This document shows positions 39,312 to 48,512 of a stretch of DNA of 64,000 nucleotides, piece after piece. Position numbers and translations under genes: made by a program. The notes under the pieces were generated by a model. The model saw nothing but the letters and a program-made list of their open reading frames with translations, was not told where the DNA came from and ran no database searches. This DNA comes from Kutzneria sp. CA-103260 (GTDB lineage Bacteria; Actinomycetota; Actinomycetes; Mycobacteriales; Pseudonocardiaceae), in contig NZ_CP073318.1 in NCBI RefSeq assembly GCF_018263855.1, positions 8,866,001 to 8,930,000 on the forward strand, written 5' to 3'. Numbering within the stretch: position 1 is the stretch's first letter; the number at the start of each line of letters is the position of its first letter.

Positions 39312-40181
39312 TCAGACCTCCGCCTTCAGGCTGCGGATGTAGACCAGGGAGAACACCGCGCCGAGGACCAGCAGCACCAGCGCGATCGCCGTGCCGTAGC
39401 CGATCTGGCCGAACTTGAACGCCTGCTCGTACATCAGCAGCGGCAGCGTCTGGGTCTTGTTGTCGGGCCCGCCCGCGGTCAGCACGTAGATCAGGCCGAA
39501 CACGCCGAGGGTCTGCAGGGTGATCAGCATCAGGTTGGTGACCACGGTCCGGCGGATCACCGGTAGGACCACGTGCCAGAACCGGCGCACCGGCCCGGCC
39601 CCGTCCACCTCGGCCGCCTCGACCAGATCACTGGGCACCTCGGACAGCGCCGCCTGGTAGACGAGCATGGAGAACGCCGTGCCGCGCCAGATGTTGGCCA
39701 GCACCACGGCCAGCATCGGCGCGGTGTAGAGCCAGTTCTGGCTCATGCCGAACCAGCCGAGCACCTCGTTGAGCGTGCCCTGCGCGTTGAGGAAGGCGTA
39801 GATGGCAAACGCGGCAACGACTTCCGGCAGCACCCAGGCCGCGACCACCACCGTGCCGACGATGCCCCGCAGCAGCTTTCCCTTGTGCTGCATGAAAACC
39901 GCCAGCAGGATGCCCAGGCCGTTCTGCCCGACCACCGCCGAGAGCAGCACAAAAACCACCGTCAGCCACAGCGAGGCGGCCACGTCCGGGCTGGTGAACG
40001 CCGTGGTGAAGTTGTCGAGGCCGACGAACCGGGGCCGCCGGGCCGCGATCCCGCTCAGCGCGGAGTTGGTGAACGCCGCGTAGAAACACCACAGGATCGG
40101 GCCGGCGACGAACAGTCCGAGCAGGACGATCGACGGGGCGAGCGGCGGCAGCCACACCCCGACTCGGGGGGAGCGCCTCAA
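39312..40181 (-). CDS. Sugar ABC transporter permease (MalF-like)
   Basis: A 289-residue CUT1 permease with six spans and the EAA loop EAAEVDGAGPVRRFWHVVLP. The TTG at 40181 is selected: it overlaps the stop of the binding-protein gene in TTGA and gives an N-terminus of usual length (RRSPRVGVWLPPLAPSIVLL); an upstream ATG would lie deep within the preceding gene. It ends directly before the MalG-like gene. Confidence 0.87.
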   Translation of the reverse strand: MRRSPRVGVWLPPLAPSIVLLGLFVAGPILWCFYAAFTNSALSGIAARRPRFVGLDNFTTAFTSPDVAASLWLTVVFVLLSAVVGQNGLGILLAVFMQHKGKLLRGIVGTVVVAAWVLPEVVAAFAIYAFLNAQGTLNEVLGWFGMSQNWLYTAPMLAVVLANIWRGTAFSMLVYQAALSEVPSDLVEAAEVDGAGPVRRFWHVVLPVIRRTVVTNLMLITLQTLGVFGLIYVLTAGGPDNKTQTLPLLMYEQAFKFGQIGYGTAIALVLLVLGAVFSLVYIRSLKAEV

Positions 40182-41539
40182 CCGGTCTTCACCTTGTCCG
40201 AGCCGACCGCCTTGGCCACGTCCTTGGCCCACTGCTGGGCCGCCTGCGCCGGATCGCCGCCGTTGACCACGGAGTCACCGGCCACGTCCATCGCGTTGGA
40301 CACCTGCGGGTACTCGGCCAGCGTCGGCCGGTACCGGGTGAACGAGACCAGGCTGCTCCAGAACGGCTCGGTCGGGTCCGACTTGGCCAGCCGCGGATCG
40401 GACTTCACGTCCTCCCGCACCGGCAGCCACGAGCAGGCCACGTCGATCGACGCCGAGTTCTCCTTGTTCAGCGCGGTCTGGATGAACTTCATGGACGCGT
40501 CGGCGTTGCCGGTGGAGGCCCCGACCGCCAGCGTCCAGCCGCCGGACAGCGTCACCTTGCCGGGCGCCTGGCCGTTCTGGGTGGGGAACGTGGTGGTGCC
40601 CAGGGTCTTGGACCAGTCCGGCCACGGCGCGACGCCGCCGTCCTGCCAGTACCGGGCGTACCAGCCGCCGTCCATCATGAAGCCGATCTTGCCCTGGGAC
40701 ATCAGCAGCGGCATCTGGGTCTGCGCCCACTGCGTGTCCTCGGCCTGGGCCGGGGTCTGGGCCAGGCCCTCCTTCATCACCGTCTGCACGTAGCCGAGCG
40801 CGTCCTGGAACCCCTTGCTGGGCGCGACCCACTTGCCGGCCTGCTCGTCGTAGAGGTTCTTGGTGTCGGTGCCGTAGACCAGCATCTCCAGCGTCTGCAT
40901 GGACATCGCCTCGGCCGCCGGCTTGCCCAGCGGCAGGTACATCGGCTCCACGCCCGGCTGGGTCTGCTTGATCTTGCGGGCCGCGTCCAGCACGTCGTTC
41001 CAGGTCTTGGGCTGCCAGTCGGTGGGCAGCCCGGCCTTGGCGAAGATGTCCTTGTTGAACCACAGGCCACGCGAGTCGGTGCCCATCGGCACCGCGTAGG
41101 TCTTGCCGTCCACCGCCTTGCCGGCCTGCTTGGTGGTCGGGATGAACTGGCTGTTCCAGTCCGACCACTTGGCCAGGTAGTCGTCGATGGGCAGCAGGTA
41201 GCCGGCGGCGGCGTCCGCGTTGACGTTGAAGCTGTCCTCGAACAGCACGTCCGGCGCGGTCGACGGGGACCGCTGCATCAGCTGCACCTTGGCCAGGTAG
41301 TCGCTGTCCAGGCTGGACACCGGGGTGAGCTGGGCGGTGATGCCCGGATTGGCCGCCTCGAACTGCTTCTTCACCTCCTTCATGAAGGTGTCCATCTGCG
41401 GGAAGTCGCTGTAGTTGCGGTAGATGACCTTGATCGTCTTGGCGTCCCCGCTGGCCGAGGCCCCGCCACCGCCGCAGGCGGCCAGTGGCAGGGTCAGCGC
41501 GGCGACGGCCAGACCTGCGGCGACGGTACGTGCCCGCAT
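40178..41539 (-). CDS. Sugar ABC transporter substrate-binding lipoprotein
   Basis: A 453-residue binding lipoprotein. The ATG at 41539 (MRARTVAAGLAVAALTLPLA, lipobox LAAC) has ggggagg ahead; an earlier in-frame start would add 12 residues before the signal. The fold is the extracellular family 1 type (VPMGTDSRGLWFNKDIF, LLMSQGKIGFMMDGGW). It leads the operon binding protein, permease, permease, ROK kinase, behind a clear promoter. The ligand is probably a mono- or oligosaccharide. Confidence 0.92.
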   Translation of the reverse strand: MRARTVAAGLAVAALTLPLAACGGGGASASGDAKTIKVIYRNYSDFPQMDTFMKEVKKQFEAANPGITAQLTPVSSLDSDYLAKVQLMQRSPSTAPDVLFEDSFNVNADAAAGYLLPIDDYLAKWSDWNSQFIPTTKQAGKAVDGKTYAVPMGTDSRGLWFNKDIFAKAGLPTDWQPKTWNDVLDAARKIKQTQPGVEPMYLPLGKPAAEAMSMQTLEMLVYGTDTKNLYDEQAGKWVAPSKGFQDALGYVQTVMKEGLAQTPAQAEDTQWAQTQMPLLMSQGKIGFMMDGGWYARYWQDGGVAPWPDWSKTLGTTTFPTQNGQAPGKVTLSGGWTLAVGASTGNADASMKFIQTALNKENSASIDVACSWLPVREDVKSDPRLAKSDPTEPFWSSLVSFTRYRPTLAEYPQVSNAMDVAGDSVVNGGDPAQAAQQWAKDVAKAVGSDKVKTG

Positions 41540-41583
41540 GGGCGCCTCCCCTTGGTCGACTGCGACGTGGACCACAGGGGGCG

Positions 41584-41613
41584 ACCGTAAATCTGGTGAT
41601 CGAACAAAGTCAA
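41584..41613 (-). promoter_or_regulatory. Promoter of the sugar ABC operon
   Basis: On the minus strand TTGACT (41613-41608) and TACGGT (41589-41584) are separated by 18 bp, a good housekeeping-sigma promoter 45 bp before the binding-protein start. The spacer contains TTTGTTCGATCACCAG, a possible repressor half-site. Confidence 0.6.
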
Positions 41614-41659
41614 CGCACCGTCGTGACTTGGCCGCAGTTCGTGACAGGAATGGACATTG

Positions 41660-42415
41660 TCACGCGTTGTCGCCGGTCGGGTTGAGCACGCGGGCCAGGA
41701 ACGTCCTGGTCCGCTCCTGGGTCGGCGCGCCGATGACCTGCTCCGGCGGGCCCTGCTCGACCACCACGCCGCCGTCCATGAACAGCACCGTGTCGGCGAC
41801 CTCGCGGGCGAACTGCATCTCGTGCGTCACCACGAGCATCGTCATGCCCTCGCCGGCCAGCGTCCGCATCACGCCCAGCACGTCGCCGACCAGCTCCGGG
41901 TCCAGCGCCGAGGTCGGCTCGTCGAACAGCATCACCTGCGGGTCCATGGACAGCGCGCGGGCGATCGCCGCCCGCTGCTGCTGGCCGCCGGACAGCTGCG
42001 CGGGCATCGACTGCTCGCGACCGGCCAGGCCGACCTTGTCCAGGTTCTGCCGGGCGATGCGCTCGGCCTCCTCCCGGCCGCGGCGCAACACCTTGCGCTG
42101 CGCGATGGTCAGGTTGTCCAACACGGTGAGGTGGTTGAACAGGTTGAAACCCTGGAACACCATGCCCAGGCTGCGCCGGGCCTTGTCGATGTCCACGTCC
42201 GGATCGGTCAGCTCGGTGCCGTCGACCACGACCTTGCCGGAATCGGGCTGCTCCAACAGGTTCACGCAGCGCAGCAGCGTCGACTTGCCCGAGCCGGACG
42301 GCCCGATGATGCACACGACATCGCCGCGGGCCACCGTCAGGTCGATGCCGCGCAGCACCTCCAGCGAGCCGAAAGCCTTGCGCAGCCCGGAAATCTCGAC
42401 GACGGTCTCGCTCAC
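41660..42415 (-). CDS. Polar amino-acid ABC transporter ATPase, system 1
   Basis: A 251-residue GlnQ-type ATPase: Walker A GPSGSGKSTLLRCVNLLEQP, signature LSGGQQQRAAIARAL and Walker B VMLFDEPTSALDPELVGDVL. GTG 42415 overlaps the permease stop in GTGA. It is the last gene of the binding protein, permease, ATPase set. It is a close paralogue of the ATPase at 44223-44990. Confidence 0.93.
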   Translation of the reverse strand: MSETVVEISGLRKAFGSLEVLRGIDLTVARGDVVCIIGPSGSGKSTLLRCVNLLEQPDSGKVVVDGTELTDPDVDIDKARRSLGMVFQGFNLFNHLTVLDNLTIAQRKVLRRGREEAERIARQNLDKVGLAGREQSMPAQLSGGQQQRAAIARALSMDPQVMLFDEPTSALDPELVGDVLGVMRTLAGEGMTMLVVTHEMQFAREVADTVLFMDGGVVVEQGPPEQVIGAPTQERTRTFLARVLNPTGDNA

Positions 42416-43221
42416 GTCAGCACCTCCAGGCCGCGCTTGGACTTGCCGCCGGTGCGCCGCTCCAGATAGCGGGACAGGTAGGACAGCGGGATCGTCAGAA
42501 TCAGGTAGCACAGGCCGGCGACGATCAGCGGCGTCATCGACTGCACCGTGTTCATCGCGTCCCGGCCGTACTTGGTCAGCTCGTACTCGGTGCCGGTCAG
42601 ACCGAGCAGGTAGACCAGCGAGGAATCCTTGGCCAGCAGGATCAACTCGTTGGTCAGCGGCGGCAGCACGATCCGGAAGGCCTGCGGGATGATGATCGAC
42701 ACCATCGCCCGGGCCTGCGACATGCCCAGCGAGCGGGCCGCCTCCAGCTGCCCCTTCGGCACGGCCTGGATGCCGGCGCGGATCGTCTCGGCCATGTAGG
42801 CGGCCCCGACCAGACCCAACGCCACCACCACCGTGCTCAGCGTGGTGAACCGGATGTGGAAGGCGATCGGCACGCCGAAGCCGAAGGCCAGGAACACCAG
42901 AAGCGCCGGCACACCACGGAAGAACTCGATGTAGACGGTGGCGATCCAGCGGTAGGGCGGCACCGAGGACAGGCGCATCAGGGCCAGCGCCAGACCGAGG
43001 ACCAGACCGAACGCGAAGCCCAGCACCGTGTACTTGATGGTGTTGACCAGCGCCACCGACAACACGTCCGGGAACAGCTGGCGGGCCGCGTCCAGGTCGA
43101 AGAAGCCGCGCTGGATGTCGCCCCAGTTGGCGGCGAACGCCACCACCAGGACGACAACCACGAGCACGCCGTACTGCACGCCGCGGATCGCCGTCCGCCG
43201 CTGCCGACGGGTCAGCGCCAC
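42412..43221 (-). CDS. Polar amino-acid ABC transporter permease, system 1
   Basis: A 269-residue HisM/GlnP-type permease with about five spans and the EAA loop LEAARSLGMSQARAMVSIIIPQA. The N-terminal basic block RRQRRTAIRG precedes the first span. It lies 4 bp after the binding-protein gene and overlaps the ATPase gene by 4 bp, so all three are coupled. A single permease gene suggests a homodimeric channel. Confidence 0.92.
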   Translation of the reverse strand: MALTRRQRRTAIRGVQYGVLVVVVLVVAFAANWGDIQRGFFDLDAARQLFPDVLSVALVNTIKYTVLGFAFGLVLGLALALMRLSSVPPYRWIATVYIEFFRGVPALLVFLAFGFGVPIAFHIRFTTLSTVVVALGLVGAAYMAETIRAGIQAVPKGQLEAARSLGMSQARAMVSIIIPQAFRIVLPPLTNELILLAKDSSLVYLLGLTGTEYELTKYGRDAMNTVQSMTPLIVAGLCYLILTIPLSYLSRYLERRTGGKSKRGLEVLT

Positions 43222-43225
43222 CGCC

Positions 43226-44083
43226 TCAGCCCTTGCTGGTCGTGGTCGGAGCCGCCGAGGTGGAGTCGCCCGGCTGCCAGGCCGGCTTCTTGCCGAACCA
43301 CTTCTCGTACGCCGCCGCGTACGTGCCGTCGCCGGCCGAGGCCTTGATCGCGTCGTTGAGCACCTTGAGCAGCGCGGAGTTGCCCTTCTTCACGCCGAAG
43401 CCGTACTGCTCGTTGGTGTTGAACTCGGCGCTGACCTGGGTGTCCGGGTTCTTCTTGGCGTAGTCGTAGAGGATGCCGTTGTCGTTGACGGACGCGTCCA
43501 CCTGGCCGGTCTTGACCGCCGCCTCCAGCAGCGCCGAGTCCTCGAACGCCACCGCGGTGATGGAGCCGCCGTTCTTGGCGTTCCAGCCCTTGATGTAGGA
43601 CTCGCCGGTGGTGCCGGACTGCACGCCCACCTTCTTGCCGGCCAGCGACTCCAGCGTCTTGTAGTCGTTGCCGGTCTTGGTCAGCAACGCCTGCGTGGCC
43701 GCGAAGTACGGGACGGTGAAGTCGAAGTTCTTGGCCCGGGTGTCGTTGATGGTGATCGCGCCGGCCACCACGTCGCACTGGTTGGAGTCCAGGTCGGTGC
43801 CGGACTGGATGCCGTCGAACGGCGTGTCCACGATCTGCTGCGGCACGTTCAGCTTCTTGGCCGCGAAGTCGACCACGTCCACGTCGAAACCGACCACCTT
43901 GTCGCCGTCCTTGTACTGGAACGGCACATACGGCAGGTGCGCGCAGGTGAGCAGCTTGCCCGACTGCACCAGCTGCACCCCGTCGGCGCCCGGTCCGGAG
44001 GCGGTCGTCGACTCGACGCACCCGCCGGCGACCAGCGCGACGGCGACCGCCGGGATCACGGTCCACACTTTCAGGCGGGTCAC
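43226..44083 (-). CDS. Glutamate/glutamine-type substrate-binding lipoprotein, system 1
   Basis: A 285-residue family 3 binding lipoprotein. GTG 44083 (VTRLKVWTVIPAVAVALVAG, lipobox GGC) has ggagaa upstream; the longer frame would start in a non-coding leader. The fold shows YVPFQYKDGDKVVGFDVDVV, QSGTDLDSNQCDVVAGAIT and the lobe-closing KNPDTQVSAEF. The ligand is probably an acidic or amide amino acid, by family. Confidence 0.9.
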   Translation of the reverse strand: MTRLKVWTVIPAVAVALVAGGCVESTTASGPGADGVQLVQSGKLLTCAHLPYVPFQYKDGDKVVGFDVDVVDFAAKKLNVPQQIVDTPFDGIQSGTDLDSNQCDVVAGAITINDTRAKNFDFTVPYFAATQALLTKTGNDYKTLESLAGKKVGVQSGTTGESYIKGWNAKNGGSITAVAFEDSALLEAAVKTGQVDASVNDNGILYDYAKKNPDTQVSAEFNTNEQYGFGVKKGNSALLKVLNDAIKASAGDGTYAAAYEKWFGKKPAWQPGDSTSAAPTTTSKG

Positions 44084-44222
44084 AACGTTCTCCCTCGTCC
44101 GGGTACTGGTTGATCGGCAATCCTGCCACCGGACGGGCCCGCTGCCCACTTGACCGGACGCGCGACCACCATTCGGAACACCCGTCGACCAGCAGCCGAT
44201 GAACGACCTGGCCTGCTGGCCG

Positions 44223-44990
44223 TCAGAGCACCTTCGCCAGAAATGACCTGGTCCGCTCGTGCTGCGGATCGGTGATCACGTCGCGGGGCGAGCCCTGCTC
44301 CACCACGACACCGCCGTCCATGAACACGAGCGAGTCGCCGACCTCGCGCGCGAAGCCCATCTCGTGCGTGACCACCACCATGGTCATGCCGTCGGCGGCG
44401 AGCTGGCGCATCACCGCCAGCACGTCGCCGACCAGCTCCGGGTCCAGCGCCGAGGTCGGCTCGTCGAACAGCATCAGCTTGGGCCGCATGGCCAGCGCCC
44501 GGGCGATCGCCACCCGCTGCTGCTGGCCACCGGACAGCTGGCCCGGGTAGGCCCCGGCCTTCTCGGCCAACCCCACCTGGGCCAGCAGCTCCAGCGCCCG
44601 CTCCCGGGCCTGCGCCCGCGGCTCCCGCTTGACCTGCACCGGCGCCTCCATCACGTTCTCGGTCGCGGTCATGTGCGGGAACAGGTTGAAGCGCTGGAAC
44701 ACCATGCCGATCTCGCGCCGCTTGCGGGCCACCTCCTTGTCCGGCAGCTCGTAGAGCTTGTCGCCCTTCTGCCGGTAGCCGACCAGCTCGCCGTCCACCC
44801 ACAGCCGGCCGGCGTTGATCTTCTCCAGGTGGTTGACGCAGCGCAGCAGCGTGGACTTGCCCGAGCCGGACGGGCCGATCACGCACATCACCTCGCCCGG
44901 CCGGACCTGCAGGTCGATGCCCTTGAGCACCTCGACCCGGCCGAAGCTCTTGTGCACGCCCTCGGCCCTGACCATCAGCTCACCACTCAC
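44223..44990 (-). CDS. Polar amino-acid ABC transporter ATPase, system 2
   Basis: A 255-residue GlnQ-type ATPase: Walker A GPSGSGKSTLLRCVNHLEKI, signature LSGGQQQRVAIARALAM, Walker B LMLFDEPTSALDPELVGDVL. It is the third gene of system 2, but unlike system 1 it is split from its permease by 96 bp holding a perfect 19-bp inverted repeat, which could lower its expression relative to the first two genes. Confidence 0.93.
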   Translation of the reverse strand: MSGELMVRAEGVHKSFGRVEVLKGIDLQVRPGEVMCVIGPSGSGKSTLLRCVNHLEKINAGRLWVDGELVGYRQKGDKLYELPDKEVARKRREIGMVFQRFNLFPHMTATENVMEAPVQVKREPRAQARERALELLAQVGLAEKAGAYPGQLSGGQQQRVAIARALAMRPKLMLFDEPTSALDPELVGDVLAVMRQLAADGMTMVVVTHEMGFAREVGDSLVFMDGGVVVEQGSPRDVITDPQHERTRSFLAKVL

Positions 44991-45009
44991 CGCCCACCCC
45001 CTGTGCCCT

Positions 45010-45072
45010 CGCGAGTCCCGCTCTCGGGCAAGCGAAAAACCGGTTCATGACGTCCCGAGAGCGGGACTCGCG
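45010..45072. repeat. Perfect 19-bp inverted repeat inside amino-acid ABC operon 2
   Basis: CGCGAGTCCCGCTCTCGGG (45010-45028) is exactly complementary to 45054-45072, with a 25-base loop containing gaaaaaccggttcatga. It lies between the permease and ATPase genes of one operon. It could be a dispersed repeat, an attenuator or an RNA-stability hairpin. Confidence 0.7.
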
Positions 45073-45086
45073 GGTCGTCGGCGGCC

Positions 45087-45920
45087 TCATCGGGGCACCG
45101 TCCCCCGCGCGAAGCGCTTCTCGATCCGGCCCTGGACCAGCGTCAGCACCGAGGTCAGCAGCAGGTACCAGATCGCCGCCACGATCAGCAGCGGAATGGT
45201 CTGGAAGTTGCGGGAGTAGATCTGCTGCACGGCCGTCATCAGCTCGAAGTAGGCGATCACCACCACCAGCGAGGTCGTCTTCAGCATGGAGATCGTCTCG
45301 TTGCCGGTGGGCGGGATGATCACCCGCATCGCCTGCGGCAGCACGATTCGCCGCAGGATCCTGGCCCTGGTCATGCCCAGCGCCTCGGCCGCCTCGGTCT
45401 GCCCGTGGTCCACCGACAGAATGCCGCCGCGCACGATCTCGGCCATGTACGCCGCCTCGTTCAGGCCCAGTCCCAGCAGGGCCGCGGTGAACGGGGCGAT
45501 CAGCGAGTTCGTGTCCACGCTGACGAACGTCGGCCCGAACGGGATTCCCAAGCCCAGCCGGGGAAACAGCGCGCCCAGGTAGAACCAGAACAGCAGTTGC
45601 GTGATCACCGGCGTGCCGCGGAACAGCCAGATGTAGCCGGCGGCCGTCCACGACAGCAGCGGATTCGCCGACAGCCGCATCACCGCCAGCCCGATCCCGC
45701 CCGCGATGCCGATGGCCATCGACAGCGCGGTCAGGATCAGCGTGTTCTTCAAGCCGTTGAGGATGCTGTCGGTGGTCAGGTACTTGCCGACCACGTCCCA
45801 GTGGAAGTTCTCGTTGGTGACCAGGGTGTGCGCCAGCATCGCGGCCAGGACCAGGATGACCGCGGCCGCGAGCCAGCGGCCGGGATGGCGGACCGGCACC
45901 GCCTGAATCGGGTTCGACAC
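45087..45920 (-). CDS. Polar amino-acid ABC transporter permease, system 2
   Basis: A 277-residue permease with the EAA loop TEAAEALGMTRARILRRIVLPQA and about five spans. GTG 45920 (VSNPIQAVPVRHPGRW) is chosen since it lies 8 bp after the binding-protein stop; a longer frame would overlap that gene extensively. It is paralogous to the system 1 permease. Confidence 0.9.
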   Translation of the reverse strand: MSNPIQAVPVRHPGRWLAAAVILVLAAMLAHTLVTNENFHWDVVGKYLTTDSILNGLKNTLILTALSMAIGIAGGIGLAVMRLSANPLLSWTAAGYIWLFRGTPVITQLLFWFYLGALFPRLGLGIPFGPTFVSVDTNSLIAPFTAALLGLGLNEAAYMAEIVRGGILSVDHGQTEAAEALGMTRARILRRIVLPQAMRVIIPPTGNETISMLKTTSLVVVIAYFELMTAVQQIYSRNFQTIPLLIVAAIWYLLLTSVLTLVQGRIEKRFARGTVPR

Positions 45921-45928
45921 GGCTGTCC

Positions 45929-46849
45929 TCAGCTGGACGTCGCCGGGTTCAGCTCGGACTTGGCCACCGCGCCCGCCCCGACGCCCCACTTGTCCAGGAT
46001 CTTCTTGTACGTGCCGTCGTCGATCAGGGCCTGCACCGCGCCCTGCACCGCCTTGGCGAAGTCGCCCTTGTTCTTGGCCACGCCGATGCCGTAGGGGGCG
46101 TTCGCGTAGGACGCGCCGACCTTCGCCAGCTGGCCGTTGGTCTGCTTGACGGCGTAGTCCACCACCGGCGAGTCGGCCAGCATCGCGTCCGCGCGCTTGG
46201 AGGTCAGCGCCAGCGCCACGTCGGTCTGGGCCTGGAACTCGGAGATGGTGATCGCGCCCTTGCCGCCCTGGGTGCAGGTGGCCGAGCGGGTCGCCAGGTC
46301 GTCGGACTGGGTGGTGCCCTTCTGCACCGCCACCGTGTGGCCGCACAGGGTGTCCAGGGTCAGGCCGGCCGGATTGCCCTTGAGCACGGCCATCGAGGTG
46401 CCGGCGGTGAAGTAGCTGACCATGTCCACGGTCTGCAGCCGGTCGGCGTTCACGCTGAACGAGGACATCGCCAGCTCGAACTTGCCGGCCGACAGACCGG
46501 CCAGGATGCCGTCGAAGCTGGCCGCCTGGAAGTCCGCGGTCAGGCCCAGCTCCTGGGCGATCGCGTCGCCCAGGTCGATGTCCATGCCGACGGTCTTGTT
46601 GTTGTCGTCCACGAACTCGTTCGGCGCGTACGTGGTGTCGGTGCCGATGGTCAGCTTGCCGTCCTTGGCCACGTCGGCCGGCACCATCGCCGCCAGCGCC
46701 GCGTTCTTGCCCGGACCGCTCACCGCCGTCGACGACGTGCCGCCGGCGCTGCCCGTGTCGCCGCTGCCGTTGCCGGTCGCGCCGCAGCCGGCGGCGAGCA
46801 GCAGGACGATGGGCAGAGCCAGCGTGGCTCTCACTCCAGATCTGGACAC
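45929..46849 (-). CDS. Glutamate/glutamine-type substrate-binding lipoprotein, system 2
   Basis: A 306-residue family 3 binding lipoprotein. GTG 46849 (VSRSGVRATLALPIVLLLAA, lipobox AGC) follows ggaggcacgcc, an ideal ribosome site. The core shows TIGTDTTYAPNEFVDDNNKT, MDIDLGDAIAQELGL and DKWGVGAG at the end. It leads system 2 behind a promoter-like sequence. Ligand specificity probably overlaps with that of system 1. Confidence 0.9.
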   Translation of the reverse strand: MSRSGVRATLALPIVLLLAAGCGATGNGSGDTGSAGGTSSTAVSGPGKNAALAAMVPADVAKDGKLTIGTDTTYAPNEFVDDNNKTVGMDIDLGDAIAQELGLTADFQAASFDGILAGLSAGKFELAMSSFSVNADRLQTVDMVSYFTAGTSMAVLKGNPAGLTLDTLCGHTVAVQKGTTQSDDLATRSATCTQGGKGAITISEFQAQTDVALALTSKRADAMLADSPVVDYAVKQTNGQLAKVGASYANAPYGIGVAKNKGDFAKAVQGAVQALIDDGTYKKILDKWGVGAGAVAKSELNPATSS

Positions 46850-46904
46850 GGCGTGCCTCCGCTCACTGTCGGTTTTGCCGCATCCTGTCACCCGATCGTG
46901 TGAG

Positions 46905-46935
46905 TTCCTAGAGCTTTCTGATCACGTTTTGTCAC
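46905..46935 (-). promoter_or_regulatory. Promoter-like sequence of amino-acid ABC operon 2
   Basis: On the minus strand GTGACA (46935-46930) and TAGGAA (46910-46905) lie 19 bp apart, in an AT-rich stretch 56 bp before the binding-protein start. Confidence 0.4.
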
Positions 46936-46962
46936 GGATCACTAAGAAATGTGGCGGAAATC

Positions 46963-48396
46963 TTACCTAGCGTGATGGTTCGGCGCTGCCCGTAGATACT
47001 GCGCGGCGTAGGCCCGCCACGGCCGCCAAGCCGCCGCGTGGCAGGTCAGCGCCGCGGACGTCGTCGGCAGGCCCGCCGCACCGGCGCCGCGCCGGACCGT
47101 CGGGTCGTCGGGCGTGAAGGCATCGGGATCACCGAGCGCTCGCATCGCGATCGTCTCGACGGCCATCGGTCCGATGCCGGGTAGCTGGGCCAGTTGGCCG
47201 CGGGCAGGCCCCCAGTCGCTGCCGAGGCCGACGTCGATCTCGTTGCGGGCCAGGGCATCGACCAGCGCCACGACTGTGTCGCGGCGGGCCTTGGGGATGG
47301 CCGGCGTGGCCGGATAGAGCGCGGTCACATCGGGGAAGACGTGGGTCAGCCCGCCGGCCGGATCGGCGATCGGCTCGCCGTGGGCGGTCACCAGGTCAAC
47401 CGCCGCGGCGGTGGCCCGGCGGCCCAGCACCGCCCGCACCGCGAGCTCGTCGCCGCACACCGTGCGTGGCACCCGGCGACCAGGCTCCTTGTCCACCAAC
47501 GGCTCGAGTGCGGGATCGGCGCGCAGCACGTCGTCCACCGCGACCGGATCGGCGTCCAGGTCGAGCAGCCAGCGGCAGCGGGTGATCGCGGTCGACAGGT
47601 CCCGCAGATCGGTCAGCGTCAGCCGGCAGTCGATGTGGTCGGGCAGCGGCCGCAGCGCGACTACGCCGTAGCCGTGCGGCAGGCGCAGCGTCCGGCGGTA
47701 GGCGCCGTCGCGCCATTCCTCGACGCCGGGGATCGCGTCGGCCACCAGCTGACCGAACAGATCGTCGACGCACAACGGCTTGCGGAACGGCAGCCGCACG
47801 GCCAGCGCGCCGGCGGCGACCGACGTCGCTCGCTTGGCGGCCCGCGTGCGGAGCTCGCTCGGGGTGCGGCCGAAGACCTCGCGCACGGTGTCGTTGAAGG
47901 TCCGCACGCTGGAAAACCCCGCCGCGAAAGCGACATCGGCCATCGGCACCGTGCTGGTCTCGATCAACAGCCGCGCGGTCTGGGCGCGCTGTGCCCGCGC
48001 GACGGCCAGCGGCCCGGCCCCCAACTCGGCCTGGACCTGGCGCTGAACCTGGCGAACGCTGTAGCCCAGCCTGGTGGCGAGGCCGGGCACGCCCTCCCGG
48101 TCGACCACGCCGTCGGCGATCAACCGCATCGCCCGCGCCACCAGGTCGGCCCGCTCGTTCCACTCCGGCGAGCCGGGGCTGGCGTCCGGGCGACACCGCT
48201 TGCACGCCCGGAAACCGGCGCGCTGCGCCGCGGCCGCGGTCGGGTAGAAGCGCATGTTCTCCGGCTTCGGCGGCACCACCGGGCAACTCGGCCGGCAGTA
48301 GATGCCGGTCGTGATCACCGCGGTGAAGAACCAGCCGTCGAACCGCGCGTCCTTGGACCGCACCGCCCGCAGGCAGCGCTCCACGTCCTCGTGCAC
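46963..48396 (-). CDS. Ada-AlkA fusion: DNA alkylation repair regulator and glycosylase
   Basis: A 477-residue multi-domain repair protein. Residues 1-75 are the Ada zinc/methyl-acceptor domain with C34, C38, C65 and C68; 85-185 is an AraC-type DNA-binding domain (LATRLGYSVRQVQRQVQAEL, then DVAFAAGFSSVRTFNDTVRE); 195 to the end is an AlkA N-domain and HhH glycosylase with QLPGIGPMAVETIAMRAL and acids in FTPDDPTVRRG. It should sense methyl-phosphotriesters, activate repair genes and excise alkylated bases. This Ada-AlkA fusion is common in actinobacteria. Confidence 0.93.
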   Translation of the reverse strand: MHEDVERCLRAVRSKDARFDGWFFTAVITTGIYCRPSCPVVPPKPENMRFYPTAAAAQRAGFRACKRCRPDASPGSPEWNERADLVARAMRLIADGVVDREGVPGLATRLGYSVRQVQRQVQAELGAGPLAVARAQRAQTARLLIETSTVPMADVAFAAGFSSVRTFNDTVREVFGRTPSELRTRAAKRATSVAAGALAVRLPFRKPLCVDDLFGQLVADAIPGVEEWRDGAYRRTLRLPHGYGVVALRPLPDHIDCRLTLTDLRDLSTAITRCRWLLDLDADPVAVDDVLRADPALEPLVDKEPGRRVPRTVCGDELAVRAVLGRRATAAAVDLVTAHGEPIADPAGGLTHVFPDVTALYPATPAIPKARRDTVVALVDALARNEIDVGLGSDWGPARGQLAQLPGIGPMAVETIAMRALGDPDAFTPDDPTVRRGAGAAGLPTTSAALTCHAAAWRPWRAYAAQYLRAAPNHHAR

Positions 48397-48512
48397 CCGT
48401 CCAGCATCACCACCGGACCGCCGTCCCGGCTAGCGAGAAAACGACATCACCCGGTGGTGTCGCGAATCCGCCAGCTCGCCCGGCACCCCGGCCACGACCG
48501 CCACGTGCCCGA

